Counted from the first letter of the stretch, positions 1-8,659 are shown. The stretch is DNA of 64,000 bases from Winogradskya consettensis (GCF_018332715.1 NZ_BOQP01000046.1:1-64000); one strand, 5' to 3'. Numbers and translations are program-made. Notes: generated by a model not told the origin, from the sequence alone.

Positions 1-345
1 CCTGCCGCGCCGTCCTTGGCCCGCCATGCAGTCCCGGGCCCGCACCGCACCCGGTCAGCGTCGGGGCGCGGTGGTGGGGGTGGAATGGGGTGAGGGCGCG
101 GGGCCGGGGGCTCGAGGGTGTGCTGGTCAGGGAGGCCAGGCTTGATTGAGTGTCGATAATCCGGCCGTGGAGCTTGATCGGCGGCTGGGATTTGAGCATC
201 GGGGACGGCGGGCTCGATCCCGGGTGGTCTGATGCTGTGGGGGAGTATGCGGTCGGGCGGAGGGTGTGTCCGGTTTGGGAAGTGCTGGCGGGGAGAGTCT
301 GGACACGGTTGGCTGGGGTCATGTGTCACTACGGGCGGGGATGGG
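1..345. other. GC-rich stretch with no recognisable gene
   Basis: I see no supported coding region here. Open frames exist on the plus strand, but their translations are rich in Arg/Gly/Trp and have no family resemblance; the one that runs on into terC is simply open upstream sequence. The end of this stretch (about 324-352) holds a weak -35/-10 pair, TGTCAC-N17-CACAAT, placed so that a transcript would begin right at the riboswitch that follows. Confidence 0.4.
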
Positions 346-360
346 ACACAATGGCTTCCG

Positions 361-472
361 TAGGAGGGGAGTATTCCCTCGCACCGGTGTCGTCAGCACG
401 GTCAGCGTCCGCCAGGATGGGCCCGGGGCCGGTGGTTCTCACGATCGTGGTGAGAGCGGAAGAGACCTCCGA
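361..472 (+). promoter_or_regulatory. yybP-ykoY (Mn2+) riboswitch aptamer in the terC leader
   Basis: The leader carries GGGGAGTATTCCC, a GTCGTCAGCACGG segment and a closing GAAGAGACCTCC, which I recognise as the conserved core of actinobacterial yybP-ykoY elements. The basal stem P1 is GGAGG (363-367) with CCTCC (466-470). The same 3' strand, AGAGACCTCCG (461-471), can instead pair with CGGAGGTTCTC (530-540), which contains the terC ribosome binding site, so the two pairings exclude each other. A further hairpin (CGCC 484-487 with GGCG 511-514) lies between. The family senses Mn2+, and TerC proteins are a common target, so gene context agrees. Assigned by eye; no covariance model was run. 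Confidence 0.75.
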
Positions 473-541
473 CAGTTGCACGTCGCCGTGCCGGACCCCT
501 TATCCGGTGTGGCGATGCCCCGTGCCTGCCGGAGGTTCTCG

Positions 542-1540
542 TTGAATATTTCTGCTTGGGTCTGGTTTGCGACCCTTGGTGCTTTGGTCGTCATGCTCGC
601 CGTTGATCTGCTGATCGTCGGGCGGCGACCCCATGAGCCTTCGATGAAGGAGGCCGGTGGATGGGTTGCCTTCTACATCGGCCTGGCCATCGTTTTCGGG
701 CTCGGGTTGTGGTTGACCGCCGGGTGGACGCCGGCCGCGGAGTTCTACACCGGCTGGCTGACCGAGTATTCGCTCAGCGTCGACAACCTCTTCGTCTTCA
801 TGATCATCATGGCTCGGTTCAGCGTGCCGCGGCGGTTCCAGCAGAAGGTGCTGCTCATCGGCATCGTGCTGGCGCTCGTCATGCGAGGTGCCTTCATTGC
901 TGCCGGTGCCGCGCTGATCGAGCAGTTCTCGTGGGTGTTCTACATCTTCGGCATTTTCCTCGTCTACACCGCGGCCACGCTGCTGAAGAACGGTGACGAG
1001 GAGGAGGAGTTCAAGGAAAATCTGCTGATCCGCTGGGCGAAGCGGGTCTTCCCGCTGTCCAGCTCGTTCGACAGCGGCAAGATGACGGTGGTCACGGAGA
1101 CGGGGAAGCGGCTGTTCACGCCGCTGCTGATCGTGATGATCGCGATCGGGACCACGGACCTGATCTTCGCGCTCGACTCGATCCCGGCGATCTTCGGCAT
1201 CACCAAGGAGCCCTACCTGGTCTTCACCGCGAACGTGTTCGCGCTGATGGGGCTCCGGCAGCTGTACTTCCTGCTCGGCGGGCTGCTCGAGCGTCTCGTC
1301 TACCTCAACATCGGGCTGGCGTTCGTGCTCGCGTTCATCGGGGTCAAGTTGTTCCTCGAGGCGTTGCACACCAACACGCTGGCCTTCATCAACGATGGGC
1401 ACGGCGTGCACTGGGCGCCGGAGATCCCGATCTGGCTCTCGCTGGTCGTGATTCTCGGCACGCTCGGCATCGCGACGGCGGCGAGCCTCGTGAAGTCCTC
1501 CCGGGATGCCAAACGAGAGCTGACCGACACCACGGTCTGA
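542..1540 (+). CDS. TerC family integral membrane protein (probable manganese exporter)
   Basis: 332 aa polytopic inner-membrane protein of the TerC/Alx family. Family features visible are the early W-x-TAGWTPAAEFYTGWLTEYSLSVDNLFVF block and the later TDLIFALDSIPAIFGITKEP block, each holding acidic residues inside predicted membrane helices that are thought to bind metal. The family is linked to tellurite resistance and, with yybP-ykoY riboswitches, to Mn2+ export. The start is taken as TTG at 542 because GGAGG (531-535) lies six bases upstream and the protein then begins LNISAWVW, as in homologues; upstream in-frame ATGs would run through the riboswitch. Likely Mn2+-induced through the leader. 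It ends at a shared terminator facing typA. Confidence 0.93.
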   Translation: MNISAWVWFATLGALVVMLAVDLLIVGRRPHEPSMKEAGGWVAFYIGLAIVFGLGLWLTAGWTPAAEFYTGWLTEYSLSVDNLFVFMIIMARFSVPRRFQQKVLLIGIVLALVMRGAFIAAGAALIEQFSWVFYIFGIFLVYTAATLLKNGDEEEEFKENLLIRWAKRVFPLSSSFDSGKMTVVTETGKRLFTPLLIVMIAIGTTDLIFALDSIPAIFGITKEPYLVFTANVFALMGLRQLYFLLGGLLERLVYLNIGLAFVLAFIGVKLFLEALHTNTLAFINDGHGVHWAPEIPIWLSLVVILGTLGIATAASLVKSSRDAKRELTDTTV

Positions 1541-1547
1541 GGACAAC

Positions 1548-1592
1548 AAAAACCGCCGGCTCGGGTACGCGTACCCGAGCCGGCGGTTTTTT
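1548..1592. terminator. Bidirectional terminator between terC and typA
   Basis: A near-perfect palindrome centred on ACGCGT: AAAACCGCCGGCTCGGGT pairs with its complement and runs into T6 on the plus strand and T5 on the minus strand. It serves the convergent genes on both sides. Confidence 0.93.
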
Positions 1593-1598
1593 GGTTTG

Positions 1599-3464
1599 TC
1601 AGCCCTGGTTCTTGCGGCGGGAAGCAGCGCGCCCACGGGTCTGCTGGTCGAGGACGACCTTGCGGATGCGGATCGCGGTCGGCGTGACCTCGACGCATTC
1701 GTCCTCGCGGCAGAACTCGAGGGACTGCTCCAGCGACAGCTTGCGCGGCGGGATCACCTTTTCGGTGTTGTCCGCGCTCGCGGCACGCATGTTGGTGAGC
1801 TTCTTCTCCTTGGTGATGTTGACGTCCATGTCGTCTTCGCGGCTGTTCTCGCCGACGATCATGCCCTCGTACACCTCGGTGGTGGGCTCGACGAACAGCG
1901 AGCCGCGCTCCTGGATGTTGATCATGGCGAACGGGGTGACCACACCGGCGCGGTCGGCGACCAGGGAGCCGTTCTGGCGGGTGCGCAACTCGCCGAACCA
2001 GGGCTCGTAGGCCTCGAACAGGTGGTGCATGATGCCCGTGCCGCGGGTCTCGGTGAGGAACTCGGTGCGGAAGCCGATCAGGCCGCGCGCCGGGACCAGC
2101 CACTCCATGCGGAGCCAGCCGGTGCCGTGGTTGATCAGCTCCTCCATGCGGCCCTTGCGGGTGGAGAGCAGGGTGGTGATGGCGCCCATGTACTCGTCGG
2201 GGGCGTCGATGGTGAGACGCTCGACCGGCTCGTGGAGCTTGCCGTCGATGGTCTTGGTGACCACCTGGGGCTTGCCGACGGTCAGCTCGTAGGACTCGCG
2301 GCGCATCTGCTCGACCAGGATGGCGAGGGCGAGCTCACCGCGGCCCTGGACCTCCCAGGCGTCGGGGCGCTCGGTGTTGAGGATGCGGAGCGAGACGTTA
2401 CCGATCAGCTCCTTGTCGAGGCGGTCCTTGACCATGCGGGCGGTGACCTTGGCGCCCTTGACCTTGCCGACCAGCGGCGAGGTGTTGGTGCCCAGGACCA
2501 TCGAGATGGCCGGCTCGTCGACGCTGATCAGCGGCAGGGGGATCGGGTTCTCGGCGTCGGCGAGGGTCTCACCGATCATGATGTCGGCGATGCCGGCGAC
2601 GGCCATGATGTCGCCGGGGCCGGCGCTCTCGGCGGGCTTGCGGTCGAGGCCCTCGGTGATCAGCAGCTCGGAGATGCGCACGTTGCTGATCGTGCCGTCG
2701 GTCTTGCACCAGGCCACGGTCTGGCCCTTGCGGATCGTGCCCTCGTGGACGCGGCAGAGCGCGAGCCGGCCGAGGAAGTTGGACGCGTCGAGGTTGACGA
2801 CGTGTGCCTGCAGGGGGGCGCCCTCGGTGTAGGTCGGGGCGGGGATGGTCTCGAGGATCGTGCTGAACAGCACCTCGAGGTCGGTCGCGTCCTCGGGGAC
2901 GGTGCCGTCCTTGGGCTGGGTCAGCGAGGCGATGCCGTCGCGCGCGCACGCGTAGACGATCGGGAACTCGATCTGGTGCTCATCGGCGTCGAGGTCGAGG
3001 AAGAGCTCGTAGGTCTCGTCGACGACCTCCTTGATCCGGGCGTCGGGGCGGTCGACCTTGTTGATGATCAGGATGATCGGCAGCTTGGCCGCCAGCGCCT
3101 TGCGGAGCACGAACCGGGTCTGCGGCAGCGGGCCCTCGCTGGCGTCGACCAGCAGGGCGACGCCGTCGACCATGGTGAGGCCGCGCTCGACCTCACCACC
3201 GAAGTCGGCGTGGCCGGGGGTGTCGATGATGTTGATCGTGACAGGCTCGCCGTCGGCGGGCTTGTAGCTGATCGCCGTGTTCTTGGCGAGAATGGTGATG
3301 CCCTTTTCCCGCTCCAGGTCCATGGAGTCCATGGCGCGGTCGGCCATCTCGCCCCGTGCGTGGGACTGGCTCCCCTGGCGCAGCATGGCGTCGACCAGGG
3401 TTGTTTTGCCATGGTCGACGTGGGCGATGATGGCGACGTTGCGTAGGTCGGTGCGGGTCTGCAT
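1599..3464 (-). CDS. typA: Translational GTPase TypA/BipA
   Basis: 621 aa, normal length for the family. It is a ribosome-associated EF-G-like GTPase that acts in ribosome assembly and stress adaptation. The N-terminal G domain shows AHVDHGKTT (about 14-22), the [12 protein letters not shown] switch II block and the NKVD specificity motif; EF-Tu domain II, the EF-G III/V-like domains and the family C-terminal domain follow, including [14 protein letters not shown] and the [13 protein letters not shown] segment. Single gene, divergent from the lipoprotein gene upstream and convergent with terC. Confidence 0.97.
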   Translation of the reverse strand: MQTRTDLRNVAIIAHVDHGKTTLVDAMLRQGSQSHARGEMADRAMDSMDLEREKGITILAKNTAISYKPADGEPVTINIIDTPGHADFGGEVERGLTMVDGVALLVDASEGPLPQTRFVLRKALAAKLPIILIINKVDRPDARIKEVVDETYELFLDLDADEHQIEFPIVYACARDGIASLTQPKDGTVPEDATDLEVLFSTILETIPAPTYTEGAPLQAHVVNLDASNFLGRLALCRVHEGTIRKGQTVAWCKTDGTISNVRISELLITEGLDRKPAESAGPGDIMAVAGIADIMIGETLADAENPIPLPLISVDEPAISMVLGTNTSPLVGKVKGAKVTARMVKDRLDKELIGNVSLRILNTERPDAWEVQGRGELALAILVEQMRRESYELTVGKPQVVTKTIDGKLHEPVERLTIDAPDEYMGAITTLLSTRKGRMEELINHGTGWLRMEWLVPARGLIGFRTEFLTETRGTGIMHHLFEAYEPWFGELRTRQNGSLVADRAGVVTPFAMINIQERGSLFVEPTTEVYEGMIVGENSREDDMDVNITKEKKLTNMRAASADNTEKVIPPRKLSLEQSLEFCREDECVEVTPTAIRIRKVVLDQQTRGRAASRRKNQG

Positions 3465-3636
3465 AGAGCTATTGTCCCCGGTCTGGGTTGCGATTGTCGC
3501 CCCGGGGTCGATCCCTGTGGGATAGCCGGAACCGGTTGCGGCACCTGTTCTTTATGTCCCGTTTGTCGGGCAGCGACGAGACCCCTCCGCTGTTAGCGTT
3601 CAGCCGTCGGATCGGCACCGCGGAAGGACCCCGTCG

Positions 3637-4443
3637 ATGGATCGCAAGCTCTCGTGGGTTGCCGCCGGAATTGCCGCGATAGTGATGGTCGGCGGCTGTG
3701 GGCTGTTCCGCGACGACAGCGGGCCGGCCTCCTCGCTCGCCGGTCCCGTGGCCGAGACCGCGTCGATCGCAACGGCCTCGCCGACCGAGTCGATCTCGCC
3801 GGAACCGAAACCGAAACCGTCGCAGTCGCCGTCGAAATCCAAGAAGCCGAAGCCCAAGCCGTCGAAGACCTCGGCCACGCCGACCGAGGACCCCAACAAC
3901 TTCCAGCTCCCGGCCTGTGCGAAGCACGAGGGCAAGCTGGTCTCCAAGAGCAAGGCCAAGACGGCGCTCAGGACAGCCGCGGCCAAGACCTACTGGCCGA
4001 CCTCGGCGCCCGAGCTCAAGGTCCCCAGCCGGCTGGTGATCGCCACTGCCTGGCACGAGAGCGGCTGGCAGTCCGACGTCGTCAACTGTGACGGCGGCCG
4101 GGGCCTGATGCAGGTGATGCCCGATACGGAAGCCTTCATCAACAACCGCTTCGCGCAGACGTACGACAGTCACGACTACAAGCAGAACGCCGTGCTCGGC
4201 GCCAACTACCTGGCGTGGCTCACCAAGGTCTTCGGCGAGCTCTACTTCAAGAACACCTATGACCTGAGCCCGGCCAAGTGCAGATCGAAATCCGACATGT
4301 GCCTGCTCAACATGGTCATCTCCGGCTACAACGTGGGCCGGGGCCCGGTCGAGGAGGCGTACGCGTCCAAGAAGCTCCCCAACCCCGAATATGTCAGCAC
4401 CGTCCGCTATCTGATGCTGTCCTGTTACTGCGACAAGTACTGA
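3637..4443 (+). CDS. Lipoprotein lytic transglycosylase (SLT/lysozyme-like fold)
   Basis: 268 aa exported protein. A signal peptide ends in the lipobox VGGC (Cys21), so it should be lipid-anchored outside the membrane. A Pro/Lys/Ser-rich linker (about 55-90) leads to a goose-lysozyme/SLT-like domain with the catalytic Glu in AWHESGWQ (about Glu141), the RGLMQVMP motif and the NAVLGANYLAWL helix. The predicted role is cleavage of peptidoglycan glycan strands during wall growth. ATG 3637 has GGAAGGA upstream. Cysteines in the C-terminal part could form disulphides. Confidence 0.88.
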   Translation: MDRKLSWVAAGIAAIVMVGGCGLFRDDSGPASSLAGPVAETASIATASPTESISPEPKPKPSQSPSKSKKPKPKPSKTSATPTEDPNNFQLPACAKHEGKLVSKSKAKTALRTAAAKTYWPTSAPELKVPSRLVIATAWHESGWQSDVVNCDGGRGLMQVMPDTEAFINNRFAQTYDSHDYKQNAVLGANYLAWLTKVFGELYFKNTYDLSPAKCRSKSDMCLLNMVISGYNVGRGPVEEAYASKKLPNPEYVSTVRYLMLSCYCDKY

Positions 4444-4570
4444 CGGGCGCGGGCCGGAGCGCCTGCTCGCAGGACCGGGTCGGTGGGCCTGCCGGGGTCG
4501 GCGTATGATGTCAAGTGAACCCGAGGCTGTGCGCCGCTGCTCTTTGCGTCAGGACCGTTCTGTATTTCTG

Positions 4571-4618
4571 GACCGGTTCGTGTGTCAAGACCGGTTCGTG
4601 TGTCAGGACCGATGTGCG
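4571..4618. repeat. 18-bp direct repeats upstream of the L11 paralogue
   Basis: Two full copies of GACCGGTTCGTGTGTCAR stand head to tail (4571-4588 and 4589-4606), with a partial third copy (GACCGATGTGCG, 4607-4618) and a related GTCAGGACCGTTCTG at about 4548. They sit directly upstream of a promoter-like sequence, so they could be a regulator binding array. The rest of the gap between 4444 and 4729 holds no gene. Confidence 0.7.
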
Positions 4619-4620
4619 TT

Positions 4621-4650
4621 TTGACCTGTGAACGAGCGCAGTAGTAAAGT
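4621..4650 (+). promoter_or_regulatory. Candidate sigma-70 type promoter of the L11 paralogue
   Basis: TTGACC (4621-4626), an 18-base spacer and TAAAGT (4645-4650) match the main sigma consensus well and lie about 80 bases before the start codon, just after the direct repeats. Confidence 0.5.
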
Positions 4651-4729
4651 CTCGGGGTTGTCGTGCGTCGAGATGCTGGCGAGCTCCTGAATTTGGCCCG
4701 TGCAGCACACACTAAGGAGCTTTGCGTAA

Positions 4730-5151
4730 TGCCGCCCAAGAAAAAGACCCATGAGGTAACCCTCGCGCTTGAGGCGGGTAACGCCGCGATGGTGGACCTC
4801 GGTAAGATGCTTGGCCCGACCGGTGCCAACATGCGTGCCGTCAAGCTGGAGTACGACGAGGCGACGTCGAAGAACCGTGGCGAGATCATCCCGGTCATCG
4901 TCAGCGTCTTCGAGGACCGCAGCCACCAGCTCGCCTACAAGACGCCGCCGACGAGCTTCCTGATCCGCAAGGCTCTGGGCATCCAGTCGGGCGCGTCCAA
5001 CCCGCTGACGCAGACGGTGGGCACGCTGAGCAACGACCAGATCAAGGCGATCGCGGAGCGCAAGCTCCCCGACCTCAACGCCAACGACCTGGACGCCGCG
5101 ATCAAGGTCGTGGCCGGCACCGCGCGCTCCATGGGCGTCAAGGTTCCGTGA
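4730..5151 (+). CDS. Divergent stand-alone ribosomal protein L11 paralogue
   Basis: 140 aa, the usual L11 length. The C-terminal rRNA-binding domain is well conserved (KLPDLNANDLDAA, then GTARSMGVKV), as is EDRS-x-TPP in the middle. The N-terminal domain is not: where normal L11 has a proline-rich helix of type TPAPPVGPALGQ, this protein has NAAMVDLGKMLGPTG, one residue shorter and without the three prolines that contact thiopeptides. It does not lie with secE, nusG or rplA as rplK normally does. AAGGAG precedes ATG 4730. It may be an alternative L11 or a thiopeptide-resistance type L11; the function is inferred, the family is clear. Confidence 0.85.
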
Positions 5152-5180
5152 GCACGCTCGCCTGAGCAGTAAAGCTTCGC

Positions 5181-5226
5181 CCGACGGCGCGGTTCCCTCC
5201 GGGGAGCCGCGCCGTCGGCGTTTCCG
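5181..5226 (+). terminator. Terminator after the L11 paralogue
   Basis: A strong GC stem, CCGACGGCGCGG with CCGCGCCGTCGG around a short loop, is followed by GCGTTTCC. It lies 30 bases after the stop codon. Confidence 0.75.
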
Positions 5227-5333
5227 CACCCGGAGCACAAGGGCGCCGAGGGCCGACCTCGCCGTTCGACGACCCGCTGTGATGCTGGTCGTCCGTGCCT
5301 GCCCGCCTGACCAGGTGAAGCGTCCCTGGGCGG

Positions 5334-5993
5334 TCACTCTTCGACTGCGCCGCCTTTGCCGACGATGGTGTCGATGAGGCCGTAGGCCTTGGCCTCCTCG
5401 GCGGACAGGATGCGGCCCGCGGAGAGGTCGTCCTCGATCCGGCTGCGGGTCTGACCGGTCACCTCGACCAGGCGCAGGACGACTTCTTCCAGCTCTCTGA
5501 GGTGCTGACCGGCCGCCGCGGCGACCTCGTCGGCGGTGCCCATCACTCCGGCCGCGCGGGGCTCGGCCAGCCGGAAGCGCGCGTGTCTGTAGGCGGAGCG
5601 CTGCTGCGCGGCAGCCAGAACGGCGAGGACCGCGCCGCCGGCCTCGGACGTGACCACGGCGTGCACGGGAGCCGTCATCGCGTCGATCACGTCGATCACC
5701 GCGTGGGCCGCGTTGAGGTCGCCCGCGCCGCTGGCCACGTGGAGCTGGATCGGCTCCGGGCCGGAGGCGTCCAGGGTGAGCAGGGCGGCGGCGGTGCTGG
5801 AGGCCGTGTGCCCGGTCAACGAGCCTCTGATCATGACGATGCGCTGGTCGAAGAGGCGTTCCTCGAGCCAGCCGGGGATGCCGGGGCCCGCGCCGCCGGG
5901 GCTGCCGTTCGGCCACGGGCCGGGTGTCTGCCAGGGCTCGGGGGTGGCGGGCTGGGACGGCTGCCAGCGCACCCTGTCGTAGCGAGGATCCAT
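5334..5993 (-). CDS. ClpP-like protein lacking the Ser-His-Asp triad
   Basis: 219 aa with a ClpP/crotonase fold. An N-terminal Pro/Gly/Trp-rich tail (about 1-40) is unusual; then come the ClpP-like LFDQRIVMIRGSLTG and TASSTAAALLTLDA blocks, and near the C-terminus RILSAEEAKAYGLIDTIV. The catalytic serine site (GQAASMG in ClpP) reads SEAGGAV, the histidine site (IHQP) reads LAEP, and the aspartate region (TDRD) reads LSAG, so all three triad positions are replaced. It is therefore probably a non-proteolytic ClpR-like subunit or an adaptor rather than a protease. There is no clpX neighbour. Start ATG 5993. Confidence 0.82.
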   Translation of the reverse strand: MDPRYDRVRWQPSQPATPEPWQTPGPWPNGSPGGAGPGIPGWLEERLFDQRIVMIRGSLTGHTASSTAAALLTLDASGPEPIQLHVASGAGDLNAAHAVIDVIDAMTAPVHAVVTSEAGGAVLAVLAAAQQRSAYRHARFRLAEPRAAGVMGTADEVAAAAGQHLRELEEVVLRLVEVTGQTRSRIEDDLSAGRILSAEEAKAYGLIDTIVGKGGAVEE

Positions 5994-6070
5994 CGCGACC
6001 TCCGGAGGGCTCGGGGTCCTCCGACTCTACGTTCGCCCCCACCGCCCCCAGCAACCGTTTCGCCGAAGGC

Positions 6071-6724
6071 TTACCAGCCCCGGGCGCGCCACTCCGGCAG
6101 GCTGGGACGTTCGGCGCCGAGGGTGGAGTCGTTGCCGTGACCGGGGTAGAACCAGGTGTCGTCGGGGAGCCGGTCGAACAGCTTGGTGGACACGTCGTTG
6201 ATGAGCGACGTGAACTTGTCCTTGTCCCCGCCCGTGGCGCCGACGCCGCCGGGGAACAGGCTGTCCCCGGTCCACAGGTGAGCGATGCCGCCCGGCTCGC
6301 GGTAGAGCAGCACGATCGAGCCGGGGGTGTGCCCCACCACGTGGATCACTTCGAGGGTGCAGTCGCCGACGGTGATCGTGTCGCCGTCGTTGACCGTCTC
6401 GGTGACCACCGGGATCGCGGCCGCGTCGTCCGTGCCGGCGATGGAGCGGGCGCCCGTCGCGGAGACGATCTCCTTGAGCGCGCCGTGGTGGTCCCAGTGC
6501 TGGTGGGTGGTCACCACCGTGGTCAGGCCGGCGTCACCGATCAGGCGGAGCAGGACCGGGGCCTCGCTCGCTGCGTCGATCAGCAGCTGGCTGCCGTCGG
6601 ACGCACAGCGCAGCAGATAGGCGTTGTTGTTGTGGGTGCCGACGGCGACCTTGGTGACCGTCAGGCCGGTCAGCTCGCGGATCGCCGGGGCCGAGCCCAC
6701 GGTCACGTCTCCGGTGTAAGTCAT
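6071..6724 (-). CDS. MBL-fold metallo-hydrolase
   Basis: 217 aa metallo-beta-lactamase fold enzyme of the glyoxalase II-like group. It has the metal motif THQHWDHHGALK, a later histidine in HVVGHTPGS, the metal-bridging aspartate in WTGDSLFPGG, and the terminal YPGHGNDST block. Its start lies one base after the stop of the mycothiol-type enzyme gene upstream, so the two are translationally coupled. That pairing suggests hydrolysis of a mycothiol thioester, by analogy with glutathione-dependent glyoxalase II; this is inference. Confidence 0.87.
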   Translation of the reverse strand: MTYTGDVTVGSAPAIRELTGLTVTKVAVGTHNNNAYLLRCASDGSQLLIDAASEAPVLLRLIGDAGLTTVVTTHQHWDHHGALKEIVSATGARSIAGTDDAAAIPVVTETVNDGDTITVGDCTLEVIHVVGHTPGSIVLLYREPGGIAHLWTGDSLFPGGVGATGGDKDKFTSLINDVSTKLFDRLPDDTWFYPGHGNDSTLGAERPSLPEWRARGW

Positions 6725-6725
6725 G

Positions 6726-7424
6726 TCACTTCCATCTTCCTGGTACGGGCAGTTCTCCGTCGGGGGCGACCGTCAGGTCCGCGCCGTCGCCGCGGCCGGC
6801 CAGCCAGGCGGTGATCGAGCGGGTCGGGCCGCCGATCACCGGGGTCGTGCCGGTGGCCTCGCCGATGGTCAGCGCGTGGTCGGTGCCCTGCGGGCGCAGG
6901 ATCATCGGGGTGCTCGCATGGGCGCCGCCGGTGACGATCTCGCGGAGCAGGCGCAGCGCGAATGCGTCGGACCAGTCCTGCGGGGTGTAGTCGCCGCCGA
7001 GGTCGACGTGGTGCACGGCGACCTCGCGCAGCCGGGCCCACGGGACCGCCGCCGCGGACTGGCCGGTGGAGGGCAGGACGAACGTCCACGCCTCGGCGGG
7101 CATCGCGGCGGCCGCGTCCGCGAACCGTTCGTGGGCTTCGCGGATGTCGTCGAGCTGCTCGGCGAGCGGGCGCCGGCGGCCCGCCTCGATTCCTTCGTCA
7201 CGCGCGGTCGGCGACGCGTACTGGGGTGTCTCCACGCCGGTCCGCGCCCAGGTCAACAGGTTGGTGTAGGAGTCGGCGTTGCGGGCGACGTGGGTGAGCA
7301 CGTGGCCGACCGTCCAGCCCGGCAGCAGGGCGGGTGCTCCCGGGTCGAGCTGCTCCGCGGTGCCGAGCAGCAGCTCGGTCGCCTGATCGACATCGGTCAT
7401 GAGGACCAAGGGATCCATCGTCAC
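6726..7424 (-). CDS. Maleylpyruvate isomerase family mycothiol-dependent enzyme (DinB-like)
   Basis: 232 aa DinB-like four-helix protein. PGWTVGHVLTHVARNAD near residue 38 and the later VHHVDLG motif supply the histidines that bind metal in mycothiol-dependent maleylpyruvate isomerases. The substrate is unknown. First gene of a two-gene unit with the MBL hydrolase. Confidence 0.85.
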   Translation of the reverse strand: MTMDPLVLMTDVDQATELLLGTAEQLDPGAPALLPGWTVGHVLTHVARNADSYTNLLTWARTGVETPQYASPTARDEGIEAGRRRPLAEQLDDIREAHERFADAAAAMPAEAWTFVLPSTGQSAAAVPWARLREVAVHHVDLGGDYTPQDWSDAFALRLLREIVTGGAHASTPMILRPQGTDHALTIGEATGTTPVIGGPTRSITAWLAGRGDGADLTVAPDGELPVPGRWK

Positions 7425-7591
7425 GCCACGACCCTAGCGTCCGCGGCGGCCGGAATTCGCTTTCGCGGCGGTGGCGTCGTCCGTACCGTCGGAGCAGACG
7501 CGTCGAGAACAACCCGTGGAGGAGGTGGGATCCCGTGCTTGTCCGTGCGTCCCCTCTTCGATCCGGTATTTTTCGACACTAAGGGTTAACC

Positions 7592-8623
7592 ATGTCCGAC
7601 CTGCCCGCACTGGGTTGGGACGCGACTCTCGCGTCCGCATATCGTCCCTTCGACCGCTCCGACACGTGCGCGGGACGGGTTCTGCGCGCCGACCGTGGCG
7701 TCTGCACCGTGCTCACCGACGACGGCGTCGAGCGCGCCAGCCTGGCCGGCAATCTGCTGCTCAGCGCCGTGGGTGATCCCGCCGATCTGCCCTGCGCCGG
7801 TGACTGGGTGGTGCTGCGGCGCTGGCCCGACCGGCGAACCACCGTCGAGCTGGTGTTGCCGCGACGGACCGTGCTCATCCGGCGTACGGCTGACAAAGAC
7901 TCCCGTGGCCAGGTCCTGGCCGCCAACATGGACACGGTCGCGGTTGTCGAACCACTGCACCCGATGCCGGACGACGCACGTGTCGAACGTCTCCTCGCTC
8001 TCGCGTTCGAGTCGGGGGCGCAACCACTGATCGTGCTTTCCAAGAGCGACACGTCGGGGGATCCGCAGGCGGTCGCGCGTCAGCTTTCCAAGATCGCTTC
8101 TGGGGTACGCGTCCAGCCCGTCAGCACCCGCACCGGCGCCGGCATCGCCGAGCTGCGCGAATACGTCACCGCGGGCCGGACCCTGGCGCTGCTGGGGCGC
8201 TCCGGCGCGGGCAAGTCGACGCTCGTCAACGCTCTCGCGGGGACGGACGTGATGGGCGTCCAGGAGATCCGTCGGGCGGACGGCAAGGGCCGGCACACCA
8301 CCGCGTACAGAAATCTGGTCCTGATCCCTGGTGGGGGAGCCGTGCTGGACACACCCGGCATCCGTGGGGTCGGCCTGCTCGACACGGCCGGAGGTCTTGA
8401 CCGGGCCTTCGCGGATGTCGCTGAGCTCGCCGAGCACTGCCGTTTCAGTGACTGTGGTCACGACGGCGAGCCGGGGTGCGCGATCCAGGACGCCCTCGCG
8501 GACGGCGATCTGACGCCCCGGCGATGGGAGAGCTGGCGCAAACTGCACCGCGAGGTCGCCGTCGAGAGCGGTCGCCGGGCCGTCCGGCTGGCCGGTGCCA
8601 ACCGCCGTCGCCCGAGACGGTGA
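7592..8623 (+). CDS. rsgA: Ribosome small subunit-dependent GTPase RsgA
   Basis: 343 aa, circularly permuted GTPase that matures the 30S subunit. The motif order shows the permutation: an OB fold first, then VLSKSD (G4), then GRSGAGKSTLVN (G1), the HTTAYR segment and DTPGIRG (G3), and a C-terminal zinc domain with CRFSDCGHDGEPGC. ATG 7592 follows AAGGGTTAACC. The gene stands alone, divergent from the enzyme pair upstream. Confidence 0.95.
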   Translation: MSDLPALGWDATLASAYRPFDRSDTCAGRVLRADRGVCTVLTDDGVERASLAGNLLLSAVGDPADLPCAGDWVVLRRWPDRRTTVELVLPRRTVLIRRTADKDSRGQVLAANMDTVAVVEPLHPMPDDARVERLLALAFESGAQPLIVLSKSDTSGDPQAVARQLSKIASGVRVQPVSTRTGAGIAELREYVTAGRTLALLGRSGAGKSTLVNALAGTDVMGVQEIRRADGKGRHTTAYRNLVLIPGGGAVLDTPGIRGVGLLDTAGGLDRAFADVAELAEHCRFSDCGHDGEPGCAIQDALADGDLTPRRWESWRKLHREVAVESGRRAVRLAGANRRRPRR

Positions 8624-8659
8624 CGCTGAGGAAACCCGGTCCTCTGGCAAGATGCCGGG

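Noticed and set aside
3465-3636. c-di-AMP (ydaO) riboswitch before the lytic transglycosylase gene
   Set aside because: Considered because such wall-lysis genes often carry it, but the space is short and none of the conserved blocks could be found.
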